A stretch of DNA of 21,278 bases from Actinomycetes bacterium (GTDB taxonomy: Bacteria > Actinomycetota > Acidimicrobiia > Acidimicrobiales > RAAP-2), in assembly GCA_021801615.1 (NCBI GenBank), contig JAJYXS010000088.1:1-21278 (forward strand). Direction: 5' to 3'. The notes beneath the pieces were generated by a model. It had not been told where the DNA came from. It saw nothing but the letters and a program-made list of their open reading frames with translations, and made no database searches. Position 1 is the first letter of the stretch; each line of letters starts with the position of its first letter. Position numbers and translations under genes: made by a program. Below, one piece after another: positions 1 to 7,762 of the stretch.

Positions 1-250
1 TCCACGCCCCGAGCCTAGCCGGCTCGCCAGTCATGGGATCGTGGTGTCGTGATGCTCAGCAGCGAGACGTTGGTTCGAGGTGAGGTCGGCGTCACGGACG
101 GGAACCGCGAGCGTCCTGCGGTCGCCGAGCGCGACGAGCGCGGACGCCACGACGACGAACAAGTCCGCGTCGAGGAGCCGGATCCTCTGGCGAACAGCCA
201 CCGGCATCCATCCGCGAGTCGTCTCGCGGAGCGGCGCTGAGGGCGTTGGC

Positions 251-694
251 GTGCGTGCGCTCGTCCAGCGCGTCTCCTCGGCCTCGGTGCGGGTCGGCGA
301 CGAGACGATCGGCTCGATCGGTCCAGGGCTTTGCGTGTTCGTGGGCGTGACGCACACCGACACGGTCCAGCACGCGGAGCGAATGGCCGCTCGGCTGTGG
401 AACCTCCGCATCTTCGAGGACGCTCAGGGCCTCACGAACCTCTCCGCCGCCGAGCTCGGGCGCGAGATGCTGGTGGTGAGCCAGTTCACTCTGTATGCCG
501 ACACCGTGAAGGGAAGGCGCCCTTCGTTCCTCCACGCTTCGCCCCCCGAGCATGCCGAGCCGCTCGTGGACGCGCTGGCCGCCGCATTGCGAGGGCTCGG
601 CGCGAGGGTCGCCACGGGGCGGTTCCGCGCGTCCATGCACGTCGAGCTCGTGAACGACGGACCGTTCACCCTGCTCCTCGAGACCACGGCGTGA
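251..694 (+). CDS. dtd: D-aminoacyl-tRNA deacylase (DTD)
   Basis: Cytosolic proofreading enzyme that hydrolyses D-amino acids (and mischarged glycine) from tRNA. The 147-residue product matches the usual family length of about 145. Both active-site signatures are present: SQFTLYAD at residues 77-84 (the SQxTL motif) and NDGPFT at 135-140, which contains the Gly-Pro pair of the cross-subunit Gly-cisPro motif. The start is the GTG at 251, because family members begin with an M-RA-V-QRV-SA-V pattern and residues 1-13 here (VRALVQRVSSASV) fit it. The frame stays open further upstream, but that extension is Arg/Ser-rich and unlike the family. No strong Shine-Dalgarno is visible. It is transcribed alone and converges on the PRC-barrel gene. 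Identification is secure; the GTG start is very likely. Confidence 0.95.
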   Translation: MRALVQRVSSASVRVGDETIGSIGPGLCVFVGVTHTDTVQHAERMAARLWNLRIFEDAQGLTNLSAAELGREMLVVSQFTLYADTVKGRRPSFLHASPPEHAEPLVDALAAALRGLGARVATGRFRASMHVELVNDGPFTLLLETTA

Positions 695-742
695 CCGCCC
701 GTCGGCGGGGTCCTGGCGCTGACCGACGCGTCCAGGCGCTCG

Positions 743-773
743 GGCCGCACGCCGAGCGTGTCGGCGTGCGGTC
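743..773. terminator. Strong hairpin between convergent genes
   Basis: An 11-bp perfect stem (CCGCACGCCGA at 745-755 with TCGGCGTGCGG at 761-771) closes a 5-nt loop, and a G-U and a G-C pair extend it at the base. It lies in the 95-bp gap between dtd (+) and the PRC-barrel gene (-), so it could end transcripts from both sides. There is no T-run on either strand, so it is not a textbook intrinsic terminator, although U-poor hairpins are common in high-GC actinobacteria. Confidence 0.6.
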
Positions 774-789
774 AGCAGCCGCCAACGGC

Positions 790-1482
790 TCACTCGGAGC
801 GGACGAGGTCCGAAGGGGGCAGGTCTCCCACCTGCTCTTTCGTGATGCCGAGGTGCACTCCGTCGTCGACGACGAACTTCACCGCCTCTTTCGGTATGGC
901 GACCTCCTTGCGACCCCAGAGATGCCCTTCATCGAGGAGGACGTAGCTCACCTCGTGGTCACTTGAGTCTGCGATGACGCCGCGGACATGTCCGATGGGG
1001 CCGTCGGACGCGTGGACGTGCTGACCCTGCCAGACTTCACCCTCCCCGGCGGGGAGGGTGTCTTCGGCAAATCTCCGCCTCTCCTTGCGCAATCCTGTCC
1101 ACGTCCCGTCCACGTTGGGGCCGGGCAGGCCGTCCGGGTTCAGCGCGTCCTGGCCGAAGTGGAGCCCCCGAGGTCCCACCGGTTGGACGGACGCCGCCTC
1201 GGATTCGTAGTCGGCGCTCAGCTCACTGCGAGCGTCGAGCACCCGCGCATTCTCGAGCGCTTCGAACTCCGCGAGCGTGCAGCGCAGCCCGATCTTCTCG
1301 GGGTCGGTCTTCTCGACGAGCTCGATCGGAACGAGCTTGCTGGTCATGCGCGGACGGCTCGGTTCGACCACGAGATGGGTGATGGCTTCCGCGTCCGAGG
1401 CGATGACCACACGCCGAAGCCGGCCGCATTCGCTGCCTTCACAATGGACGGGCGCACCGAAGATGAAGGACGATTGGCTCAC
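790..1482 (-). CDS. Two-domain PRC-barrel protein
   Basis: A 230-residue soluble protein with two PRC-barrel-like beta domains, at about residues 6-75 (starting FIFGAPVHCEGSECG) and 151-222 (starting WQGQHVHASDGPIGHV). Each has the family pattern: a short strand, a 'G.-G.v..vv.d' turn, a 'hevthlVv' strand, then a 'vPie.v' segment. PRC barrels occur in RimM, photosynthetic reaction centre H subunits and many actinobacterial proteins of unknown role. I chose the GTG at 1482 because the first domain begins just after it. The open frame continues 46 codons upstream, but that part is Arg/Pro-rich and lacks domain character; a longer N-terminus cannot be excluded. The acidic linker (about 85-150) is probably disordered. 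There are no membrane segments or catalytic motifs, so a binding or structural role is likely. It converges on dtd. Confidence 0.75.
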   Translation of the reverse strand: MSQSSFIFGAPVHCEGSECGRLRRVVIASDAEAITHLVVEPSRPRMTSKLVPIELVEKTDPEKIGLRCTLAEFEALENARVLDARSELSADYESEAASVQPVGPRGLHFGQDALNPDGLPGPNVDGTWTGLRKERRRFAEDTLPAGEGEVWQGQHVHASDGPIGHVRGVIADSSDHEVSYVLLDEGHLWGRKEVAIPKEAVKFVVDDGVHLGITKEQVGDLPPSDLVRSE

Positions 1483-1683
1483 CGGGTACTGCCCTTCGGC
1501 TGGCGCGCCGAGTCGCGTGCGCGGTCGCGCGATCCGAGGGGGCCGGTGCCCAGATGCCGCATCACCGTAAGGGAATCTAGCGCGCGCCGAGCGATGGGCC
1601 CGTCGCTCGCTCGCGGACACCTCGACGCGTGCGCGGCGTGCGCTCCGTCACGCCGCATTGCCGGCAGCCGCCGGATGCGCGAA

Positions 1684-1718
1684 CGGGCACGCCGTGGCGC
1701 GCGTGCACCCCGTGCCCG
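1684..1718 (-). terminator. Possible terminator after the ABC importer
   Basis: CGGGCACG at 1684-1691 and CGTGCCCG at 1711-1718 form an 8-bp perfect inverted repeat with a 19-nt GC-rich loop, starting 19 nt past the stop codon of the permease-ATPase gene. No U-tract follows on the minus strand. Placement is suitable for a transcript end, but the evidence is only the dyad and its position. Confidence 0.3.
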
Positions 1719-1736
1719 AATGCCCGTCGTCAGGGC

Positions 1737-3632
1737 TCAGCCGGCGCGCTCTTCGACGAGAGCCGGTTGAGCAGGCAGGCTCGGGGGCGCCCAGACGTGC
1801 ACGGCGCCGGGAGGGATCCTGACCCCGACGGGTGCCCCCACGGCGAGCTCGCCGAGCTGTGCGCCGTCTGCCTCGAGCACCAGGCCTGGGCCAATGGCCA
1901 CGCGCGCCTCCACCCGCTCGCCGAGCCAGGAGAGGTCGTCGAGGATCGCGTCGAAGACGTCGGCTGTCGATCCGGCCACGTGCCCGGCCACGTTCGCCAA
2001 CGACACCGCGACGTCGGAGGGCCGGACCCGCCACAGCACGCGAGCTCCCGGGGGAAAGTCGCCGGTGGGTGCCCGCAGGAGGGTGCCGCCGTCGCAGCGC
2101 AGCCGGCCGTCGTCCGTGACCGACGCCGAAGCGACGTTGCGCACGCCGAGCAGCTTCGCGACCTCCTGGGAGCGCGGGCGGTCGTAGACGTCGCGGGCCG
2201 GCCCCTGCTGCAGGACCCGGCCGTCTGCCACGACGACGACCTCGTCGGCGAGCAGAGCCGCCTCCTCGGGGTCGTGGGTGACGAGCACCGTCGAGATCGC
2301 GGCGCGGCGCTGGAGCTGCCGCAGCTCCCGACGCAACTCGACGCGAACAGGGGCGTCCAGGGCGGAGAACGGCTCGTCGAGCAGCAGGACGTCGGGCGAG
2401 CGGGCGAGCGCCTGGGCCATGGCGACCCGCTGTCGCTGACCCCCTGACAGCTCGGAGGGAAGCCTGCGCTCGAGCCCCTCCAGATGGAGGGCTTCGAGCC
2501 AGTAGGCCGCGATCCCCGGGTCCGCATCGCGGGCGAAGACCACCTGCTCCCAGACGTTCAGGTGCGGGAAGAGCCCGAAGCCTTGGCCCACGTAGCCGAT
2601 GCGCCGTCGCTCGACCGGGATCGTCTCGACCTGGTGCTCCCCGTAGGCGACAGGCCCAGGACCCGGGCCGTACAGGCCGCAGAGGCAGCGCAGGAGCACG
2701 GACTTGCCGGAACCGGACGGCCCGAGCACGGCCAGGCGCAGGCTCTCGGCGCGGTGGGCCGCCGAAAGCCGGAAGTGGCCGAGTCGCCAGTCCACGTCGA
2801 AGCGTAGCGGGGCAGGCGCCGGAGGGTCCGGTCGTCGCGGCAGCGGCACGGCGTTGGTGTCACGCCGATGCCGCCGGTAGCGCAGGAGCGCGAGCCGGCT
2901 GACCGCCACCGCCACGGCCGCGACGCCAAGGGCGAGCGCCGTCGGTGCGACGGTTCCCGGCAGGCCGGTCGAGGCGAACTGGATGTAGGTGTACACGTTG
3001 AGCGAGGAGGGGTGGTACGCGACGACGACGGTCGCGCCGTACTCGCCGAAGGCCCGCAGCCAGGCGAGCACCATCCCTGCCCGGATCCCTGGGGCGGCGA
3101 CCGGGACCTCCACGCGCAGAAAGCGCGCAAGCGGGCCGTGGCCGAGCGCCGCCGCGGCATCGCTGAGCGCGGGGTCCACCGCGCCGAAGGCGGCTCGGGC
3201 GCTCACCACGAGAAAGGGTGCGGACACGAACGACTGGGCGAGCACCACCCCGGTGAGCGACTCGGTCAAATGCCCGCCGAAGAAGCTCCCGATCGGCGTG
3301 TACGGCCCGAGCACGTAGATGAGAAGGATCCCGCTCATGACGGGCGGCACCGCCAGCGGCACCATCACGAGCGTCGCGAGCAGCGCGACGTGCGGACCCC
3401 TGCGGCGTGCGAGGACGTAGGCGAGGGGCACCCCGAGCAGCGTCACCACGGCGGTGGCGATGGAGGCTCCCTGGAGCGACACCCAGAAGGCCGGGAGCAG
3501 GCCGGGGTCGTGGAACCCACGCGCCGGGGTGGTGGCGAGCCGGTACAAGAAGTAGACGATGGGCGCGCCCAGGTAGACGAGCAGGAGCGCCCCGAGCCAA
3601 TGGAGGGGGCTGCGCAGGCCCCCCCGCATCAC
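1737..3632 (-). CDS. Molybdate/tungstate-type ABC transporter, permease-ATPase fusion
   Basis: One 631-residue polypeptide combines the two importer parts that are usually separate. Residues 1-255 are an inner-membrane permease with about six hydrophobic segments and a binding-protein-dependent EAA loop at about 158-187 (AAALGHGPLARF...APGIRAGM). A Pro-rich linker at 263-275 leads to a complete ABC ATPase: Walker A GPSGSGKS at 304-311, Q-loop Gln350, signature LSGGQ at 395-399, Walker B VLLLDE at 415-420, switch His453. The last 110 residues resemble a TOBE-like substrate-sensing domain, as in ModC. It would import an oxyanion using ATP. The GTG start overlaps the stop of the binding-protein gene, implying translational coupling. 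Molybdate or tungstate is inferred from permease and partner similarity; another oxyanion is possible. Confidence 0.88.
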   Translation of the reverse strand: MMRGGLRSPLHWLGALLLVYLGAPIVYFLYRLATTPARGFHDPGLLPAFWVSLQGASIATAVVTLLGVPLAYVLARRRGPHVALLATLVMVPLAVPPVMSGILLIYVLGPYTPIGSFFGGHLTESLTGVVLAQSFVSAPFLVVSARAAFGAVDPALSDAAAALGHGPLARFLRVEVPVAAPGIRAGMVLAWLRAFGEYGATVVVAYHPSSLNVYTYIQFASTGLPGTVAPTALALGVAAVAVAVSRLALLRYRRHRRDTNAVPLPRRPDPPAPAPLRFDVDWRLGHFRLSAAHRAESLRLAVLGPSGSGKSVLLRCLCGLYGPGPGPVAYGEHQVETIPVERRRIGYVGQGFGLFPHLNVWEQVVFARDADPGIAAYWLEALHLEGLERRLPSELSGGQRQRVAMAQALARSPDVLLLDEPFSALDAPVRVELRRELRQLQRRAAISTVLVTHDPEEAALLADEVVVVADGRVLQQGPARDVYDRPRSQEVAKLLGVRNVASASVTDDGRLRCDGGTLLRAPTGDFPPGARVLWRVRPSDVAVSLANVAGHVAGSTADVFDAILDDLSWLGERVEARVAIGPGLVLEADGAQLGELAVGAPVGVRIPPGAVHVWAPPSLPAQPALVEERAG

Positions 3633-4588
3633 CGCTCGATGACCTTCCTCAGGGCCGCCGGCACCGCCGACTCGTCCCCGGTCAGCTTCGGGCTGGCCAG
3701 CTCCGTCAGGCCGTGCTCGGCGAGCAGCCTCCTCGCCGGCGGCGACAGGAGATAGGCGACGAAGGCGACGGCGGCCTCGGGGTGCGGGGCCTTCGACAAG
3801 ATCGTCAGGGTGAAGTCCGCCTTCTCGGACACGCCGCTGAGCGCCACGAACGGGAAGTGCGCGGCCGACGCCTCGACGGCGTAGAAGAACCCCGCGTCGA
3901 GCTGACCGGCCTGCAGGCGGCCGACGAGGCTTGTCTCTGTGAACACCGTTGTCTTCCTCGCCACGATGGCCCCGACGGCGGGGTCATCGTGCTGCCTCGC
4001 CGCCTCCCTCAGGGCGTCGACGGTCAGCCGGCCCTTCGGATCTGTGACCGGGTTCGTGCGCCCCACCAGGAAGCCTCGCTTCGTGATCACCTTCCACCAC
4101 GGCCGGTGCTCGATTGTCGAGGCGTACCGGTCCGCCGGTTCGTACCCGAGGACGAGGGAGGTGGTGGCGAACGTGAGGTACCACCTGACCCAGTTCCCGT
4201 TGGCCGATCCCATGAGCTGGTTGTCCGATGTCGGCGCCGCGCTCCAGAACACGTCAGCCTTGTGGACGCCGCCTTTGACCTCTTGGGCCAGCCCTGTCGA
4301 CCCGCCCGAGATGTCTGTCACCGTGTAGCCCGTCGCCTTGTGGAACCCGGGCTCGACGGCTGTCTTCATGATCGTCTCGAGCGAACCGGCCGTGAGCACG
4401 ACGACGGTTCCGGAGTGCTTGCTGGTCGCGGCCGCTGCAGGCGCCCCCCTTGCGGCGAGGAGGGTGCCGGCTGCGAGGAACGTCACGAGGGCGGCTGCGA
4501 GGATGGTCACGAGGAACCGGGTGCCGTCGGTGCGGCGTCCAGGGCGCCTGACCCCTCGGCGCCGCGACGGCCCCGGTGCGATGGACAC
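3629..4588 (-). CDS. Extracellular oxyanion-binding protein (molybdate/tungstate type)
   Basis: A 319-residue secreted solute-binding protein that should deliver substrate to the downstream permease-ATPase. An Arg-rich N-region (8-24) and a hydrophobic stretch (25-46) ending in Ala-rich sequence form a signal peptide; no lipobox Cys is present. The mature part starts TVVVLTAGSLETIM (61-74), the usual first strand and anion-binding loop of ModA/WtpA-like proteins. GRTNPVTDPKG (176-186) matches the second ligand loop of the tungstate/molybdate WtpA group, and ISGGSTGLAQEV follows the family pattern. The GTG at 4588 is the only start that keeps a proper N-region; its Shine-Dalgarno is weak. The stop overlaps the next gene by 4 bases, so the two form an operon. 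Confidence is high for the family, moderate for the exact anion. Confidence 0.87.
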   Translation of the reverse strand: MSIAPGPSRRRGVRRPGRRTDGTRFLVTILAAALVTFLAAGTLLAARGAPAAAATSKHSGTVVVLTAGSLETIMKTAVEPGFHKATGYTVTDISGGSTGLAQEVKGGVHKADVFWSAAPTSDNQLMGSANGNWVRWYLTFATTSLVLGYEPADRYASTIEHRPWWKVITKRGFLVGRTNPVTDPKGRLTVDALREAARQHDDPAVGAIVARKTTVFTETSLVGRLQAGQLDAGFFYAVEASAAHFPFVALSGVSEKADFTLTILSKAPHPEAAVAFVAYLLSPPARRLLAEHGLTELASPKLTGDESAVPAALRKVIER

Positions 4589-4672
4589 CTCGGAAGGCTA
4601 CCAGTACCAGATCCGCAGATGCAAGGCAATCTGGCATGATTACCAGCAGGTACCTCGATGGAAGCCACGATC

Positions 4673-4688
4673 CGACGCATCTGCGTCG
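4673..4688. promoter_or_regulatory. Dyad upstream of the ABC importer operon
   Basis: CGACGCA-TC-TGCGTCG is a 7+7 bp inverted repeat with a 2-nt centre, about 85 bp upstream of the binding-protein start and 40 bp past the glgX stop. A 2-nt loop suits a protein-binding palindrome better than an RNA hairpin. It does not resemble the ModE consensus I know, and I see no clear -10/-35 pair. Three copies of GCTAGGG lie nearby at about 4707-4734. Confidence 0.35.
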
Positions 4689-4728
4689 TGGGATGGCCAG
4701 GGTGGGGCTAGGGCGGGCTAGGGCCGAG

Positions 4729-6837
4729 CTAGGGCACGCGACGCAGCAGCACCAGCTCGAAGGGCGCGACGACCAGGCCAGCTCCAGCTGGGAGGGCACG
4801 CGCGTCGGCGCGCGAGCTGCTCGGGAGGGACGTCCTCAGCTCCTCGACCCAGCTCCGGCCCCAGCGTTCGCCGGGGAGGACGAAGGTCTCGGGGCCGTCC
4901 CCCGCGTTCAGGAGCAGGCAGTACGTCTCGTCTCGGATCCGCTCGCCCCGAGGGCCTGGATCGGGGATGGCGTCGCCGTCGAGGAGCATCCCGAGAGCAC
5001 GAGCACTGGGGACCGCCCAGTCCTCGTCGCGCATTTCCTGGCCATCGGGGCGGAACCAGGCGATGTCGGCGAGCTCCCCACCGCGGATGGGCCGTCCGTG
5101 GAAGAAGCGTCGGCGCCGGAAGACCGGATGGTCGAGGCGCAAGCGCACGAGACGGGTGGTGAAGGCATGGAGCTCCGTGTCGACGTGCTCCCAGTCGAAC
5201 CACGACAACGCGTTGTCCTGACAGAAGGCGTTGTTGTTCCCCTGCTGCGTTCGGCCGATCTCGTCGCCGCCACAGAGCATCGGCACCCCTTGGGACAGCA
5301 GGACCGTCGCCAGGAAGTTGCGCTGCTGGCGACGACGGAGCGACACGATCTTCTCGTCGTCGGTCGGGCCCTCGACCCCGCAATTCCACGAGCGGTTGTC
5401 GTCGGTCCCGTCGCGATTGGCGAGCCCGTTGGCCTCGTTGTGCTTGTGCTCGTAGCTGACCAGGTCCTTCAAGGTGAAGCCGTCGTGCGCGGTCACGAAA
5501 TTGATGCTCGCGTAGGGCCGGCGGCTCTGGGACTCGTAGAGGTCGGAGCTGCCGGTGAGCCGGTAGGCGAGGTCGCCGAGCACGCCGGCTGCTCCCCGCC
5601 AGTAATCGCGCACGGTGTCTCGGAATCTTCCGTTCCATTCCGACCACAGCGGCGGGAAGTTGCCGACCTGGTAGCCACCGGCCCCGAGGTCCCAGGGCTC
5701 GGCGATGAGCTTCAGTCGGCTCACCACGGGATCGCATTGGATCAGGTCGAAAAAGGCCGAGAGCCGGTCGACGTCGTGGAACTGACGAGCAAGGCTCGCG
5801 GCCAGGTCGAAACGGAACCCGTCGACGTGCATCTCGACGGCCCAGTAGCGCAGCGAGTCCATGATGAGCTGGAGCACGTGGGGGTGACGCATGTTGAGGG
5901 AGTTCCCGGTGCCGGTCGTGTCGACGTAGAAGCGGGGGTTCCTCTCGTCGAGCCGGTAGTAGGCGGCGTTGTCGATTCCCTTCAAAGAGAGCACGGGGCC
6001 GAGGTGGTTCCCTTCGGCGGTGTGGTTGTAGACGACGTCGAGGATGACCTCGATCCCTGCTTCGTGGAGCGACTTGACCATGGACTTGAATTCCTGCACG
6101 ACGAGTGCCGGGTCCTTCGAGGCGCGATAGCCGTTGTGGGGAGCGAGGTAGCCGATCGAGTTGTACCCCCAGTAGTCCGTGAGCCCCCGACGGACGAGCT
6201 CGTGCTCGTCGACGTGCTGGTGCACGGGGAGCAGCTCGATTGCCGTCACACCCAGCTCCTGGAGGTAGGACACGGCGGCAGGATGGGCGAGCCCTGCGTA
6301 GGTGCCTCGCAGCTCGGGTGGGACGCCCGGGTGCGTCGCGGTGAAGCCTTTCGGGTGGACCTCGTAGATCACGGTCTCGTGCCAGGGACGCTCCAGCCGG
6401 ACGTCGTGGCCCCAGTCGAAGTAGGGGCTCGTCACCACGGCCTTGGGCATGTACGGTGCCGAGTCGGTGTCGTCGCGGGCGAGGTCGTCACCGCCGAGCG
6501 GGTACGGGTAGAGCGCGGGGTTCCAGGACGCGGTGCCGTCCACGGCCGTCGCGTAGGGGTCCAGGAGGAGCTTGGCCGGGTTGCAGCGCGCGCCGGACGC
6601 CGCATCGTAGGGGCCGTGAACTCTGAACCCGTAGAGCTGGCCCGGACCGACGCCCGGCAGGTAGCCGTGCCAGCAGTAGGCGTCCGCCTCGGAGAACCGG
6701 ACGCGCGTCTCGACGCCGTTCAGGTCGAACAGGCACAGCTCCACCGATTCGGCGACCTCGCTGAACAGAGAGAAGTTCGTGCCTGCGCCGTCGTAGACGG
6801 CGCCGAGTGGAAAGGGCGCCCCCGGCCAGATCTCCAC
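4729..6837 (-). CDS. glgX: Glycogen debranching enzyme GlgX/TreX type (GH13)
   Basis: A 702-residue cytosolic isoamylase-type enzyme that cleaves alpha-1,6 branches of glycogen or limit dextrin. The N-terminal CBM48-like domain (about 1-140, starting VEIWPGAPFPLGA) precedes a GH13 barrel with all conserved regions: DVVYNH (267-272), region II GFRFDLA with nucleophile Asp344, region III IAEPWDLG with acid/base Glu380, and region IV TAHDG with Asp452. The length is normal for the family. The GTG at 6837 was chosen because homologues start with this VEIWPG-PFPLG pattern; the frame stays open for 210 more codons upstream, but these read through the tandem repeats and are not family-like. The importer gene 140 bp downstream on the same strand seems unrelated. 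No other glycogen gene is in the window. Confidence 0.95.
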   Translation of the reverse strand: MEIWPGAPFPLGAVYDGAGTNFSLFSEVAESVELCLFDLNGVETRVRFSEADAYCWHGYLPGVGPGQLYGFRVHGPYDAASGARCNPAKLLLDPYATAVDGTASWNPALYPYPLGGDDLARDDTDSAPYMPKAVVTSPYFDWGHDVRLERPWHETVIYEVHPKGFTATHPGVPPELRGTYAGLAHPAAVSYLQELGVTAIELLPVHQHVDEHELVRRGLTDYWGYNSIGYLAPHNGYRASKDPALVVQEFKSMVKSLHEAGIEVILDVVYNHTAEGNHLGPVLSLKGIDNAAYYRLDERNPRFYVDTTGTGNSLNMRHPHVLQLIMDSLRYWAVEMHVDGFRFDLAASLARQFHDVDRLSAFFDLIQCDPVVSRLKLIAEPWDLGAGGYQVGNFPPLWSEWNGRFRDTVRDYWRGAAGVLGDLAYRLTGSSDLYESQSRRPYASINFVTAHDGFTLKDLVSYEHKHNEANGLANRDGTDDNRSWNCGVEGPTDDEKIVSLRRRQQRNFLATVLLSQGVPMLCGGDEIGRTQQGNNNAFCQDNALSWFDWEHVDTELHAFTTRLVRLRLDHPVFRRRRFFHGRPIRGGELADIAWFRPDGQEMRDEDWAVPSARALGMLLDGDAIPDPGPRGERIRDETYCLLLNAGDGPETFVLPGERWGRSWVEELRTSLPSSSRADARALPAGAGLVVAPFELVLLRRVP

Positions 6838-6846
6838 CGGCTGGAG

Positions 6847-6955
6847 CCTAGAACAGCCTCGAACGGCCTCGGGCCGGCCTCGAGAACGGCCTCGAGAACG
6901 GCCTGGACCGGCCTCGAGAACGGCCTCGAGAACGGCCTGGTCCGGCCTCGGAACC
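6847..6955. repeat. Tandem repeats upstream of glgX (12-bp units in a 34-bp super-unit)
   Basis: GGCCTCGAGAAC occurs four times (6876, 6888, 6910, 6922), with degenerate copies on both flanks. Two copies plus a GGCCTGGACC or GGCCTGGTCC segment make a 34-bp super-unit, present at 6876-6909 and 6910-6943 with one base difference. The 34-bp period is not a multiple of three, which argues against coding. Each 12-mer contains the palindrome CTCGAG. It starts only about 10 bp from the glgX start codon, so it lies in the leader. Confidence 0.9.
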
Positions 6956-7117
6956 TCGGGATCCGCCCGATGGAGCTGCCGGGAAGGTTCCTCCCGGTGG
7001 GTGGATGGGACGTTGGACCCTTCCGACGGGACGTTCGTCGGACCACAACTGGAGCCGAAGCACGTGGGCATGGTCGGGCTCAGCGAACGGCGCAGGGTCA
7101 CGGGTCCGGCGTGCCCG

Positions 7118-7200
7118 GCGCAGGTTCGGTGTGCCCAGCGCAGCGTGCGGTGTAGCGGGCGCAGCGTGCGGTGTGCCCCGCGCAGCGTGCGGCATGGCGG
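7118..7200. repeat. 21-bp tandem repeat, about four copies
   Basis: Units begin with GCGCAG at 7118, 7138, 7159 and 7180 and share the core GCGCAGCGTGCGGTGT, with the first copy one base shorter and more diverged. The array lies about 70 bp upstream of the small membrane ORF. It could be a leader element, or part of a longer reading frame if translation starts farther upstream. Confidence 0.85.
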
Positions 7201-7270
7201 GCACTGGAGGCCGGGCGCAGAGAACAGCGATGGCGGCGAGCGAGGAGAAAGCGAGGCGAGGACCGAGGAC

Positions 7271-7717
7271 ATGGCACATATGACCCTCTTCTCGATGGCC
7301 GGGCTCGTCGTTCTCGTCTGGGGAGCAGGCGCGCTTCGTCGCGCGGCGCGCGGCCCGGGCGGCATTGCCCGGACGGCCGGCGGTTCCCGGACGGCCGGCA
7401 AGCTTGGGAGGGCGGTGACGGCGGGGATCGGCGAGATGGCCGGGAGGGCACAGACCTCCGGGATCACGGGGAGGGCACAGACGTCCCCGCGTGCACTCGC
7501 GTCCCCGCGTGCACTCGTTCGGATCCTCGCGAGCGATCAGGAGGTGGAGGAGGCGCTCGCAAGGGTGCAGTCCTTCGAGGTGATGGCGGCAGAGGCGCGC
7601 GAGGCGAGAAGACGCCGGCACGAAGCTCACGCGCCGGCACAGGCAGCCGAGGTCGCCGACAGCCGCGCCGTCGCCGACAGCCGCGCCGAGGTCCCTGCCG
7701 ACGTGCATGCGGCATGA
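7271..7717 (+). CDS. Small repeat-bearing membrane protein, unknown function
   Basis: A 148-residue product I do not recognise. Residues 5-19 (MTLFSMAGLVVLVWG) form one N-terminal membrane segment, followed by a basic Gly/Ala-rich stretch, a possible short helix (SDQEVEEALARVQSFEVMAAEAREARRRR) and an Ala-rich tail. GAGGAC directly precedes the ATG at 7271; a second in-frame ATG at 7280 is better spaced from this GAGG and may be the true start. The coding stretch holds four short direct duplications (periods 18, 27, 18 and 18 bp), all multiples of three, which is some evidence that the frame is under selection. It is divergent from glgX. A chance ORF in a repeat-rich stretch remains possible. 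Confidence 0.45.
   Translation: MAHMTLFSMAGLVVLVWGAGALRRAARGPGGIARTAGGSRTAGKLGRAVTAGIGEMAGRAQTSGITGRAQTSPRALASPRALVRILASDQEVEEALARVQSFEVMAAEAREARRRRHEAHAPAQAAEVADSRAVADSRAEVPADVHAA
7442..7518. repeat. Short direct duplications inside the small membrane ORF
   Basis: GGGAGGGCACAGAC occurs at 7442-7455 and 7469-7482 (27-bp period). It is followed by an 18-bp tandem pair, GTCCCCGCGTGCACTCGC at 7483-7500 and a one-base variant at 7501-7518. A similar pair, CCCGGACGGCCGGC at 7368-7381 and 7386-7399, lies just upstream with an 18-bp period. All periods keep the reading frame. Confidence 0.85.
7652..7687. repeat. 18-bp perfect tandem pair
   Basis: GTCGCCGACAGCCGCGCC is repeated exactly at 7652-7669 and 7670-7687, near the 3' end of the small membrane ORF, giving two VADSRA units in its product. 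Confidence 0.9.
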
Positions 7718-7720
7718 GCC

Positions 7721-7762
7721 CGCCGTCCCGGCTCGATCGGTCGCCGTCCCGGCTCGATCGGT
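7721..7762. repeat. 21-bp perfect tandem pair between convergent genes
   Basis: Two identical 21-bp units (7721-7741 and 7742-7762) built on GTCCCGGCTCGATCGGT fill the short gap between the small membrane ORF and the stop of the convergent hypothetical gene. Confidence 0.9.

Larger units (their letters stand above)
6838..7270. other. Repeat-dense divergent intergenic region
   Basis: 433 bp separate glgX (-) from a small ORF (+). No convincing gene lies here: frames are open on both strands, but their translations are low-complexity Arg/Ala/Pro strings. The region holds two separate tandem-repeat arrays (6847-6955 and 7118-7200). Both promoters should lie here, but I could not assign -10/-35 elements with confidence. 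Confidence 0.6.

Noticed and set aside
31..207. 58-codon minus-strand frame upstream of dtd, with a hydrophobic patch LDADLFVVVASALVALGD
   Set aside because: No ribosome-binding site, no recognised family, and only the reach of one short frame at the window edge; the rest of 1-250 shows nothing definite.
6876..6943. Possible CRISPR array
   Set aside because: Units are 12 and 34 bp directly adjacent with no unique spacers, and no cas gene is present.
4576..7155. Very long open frame on the plus strand opposite glgX
   Set aside because: It mirrors the glgX codons on the other strand; its translation has no domain pattern, while glgX shows all GH13 active-site motifs. Such shadow frames are expected at high GC.
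6838..7467. N-terminal extension of GlgX by 210 codons
   Set aside because: The extra frame reads through two tandem-repeat arrays, lacks any known domain, and GlgX proteins begin at the VEIWPG-PFPLG pattern found at 6837.
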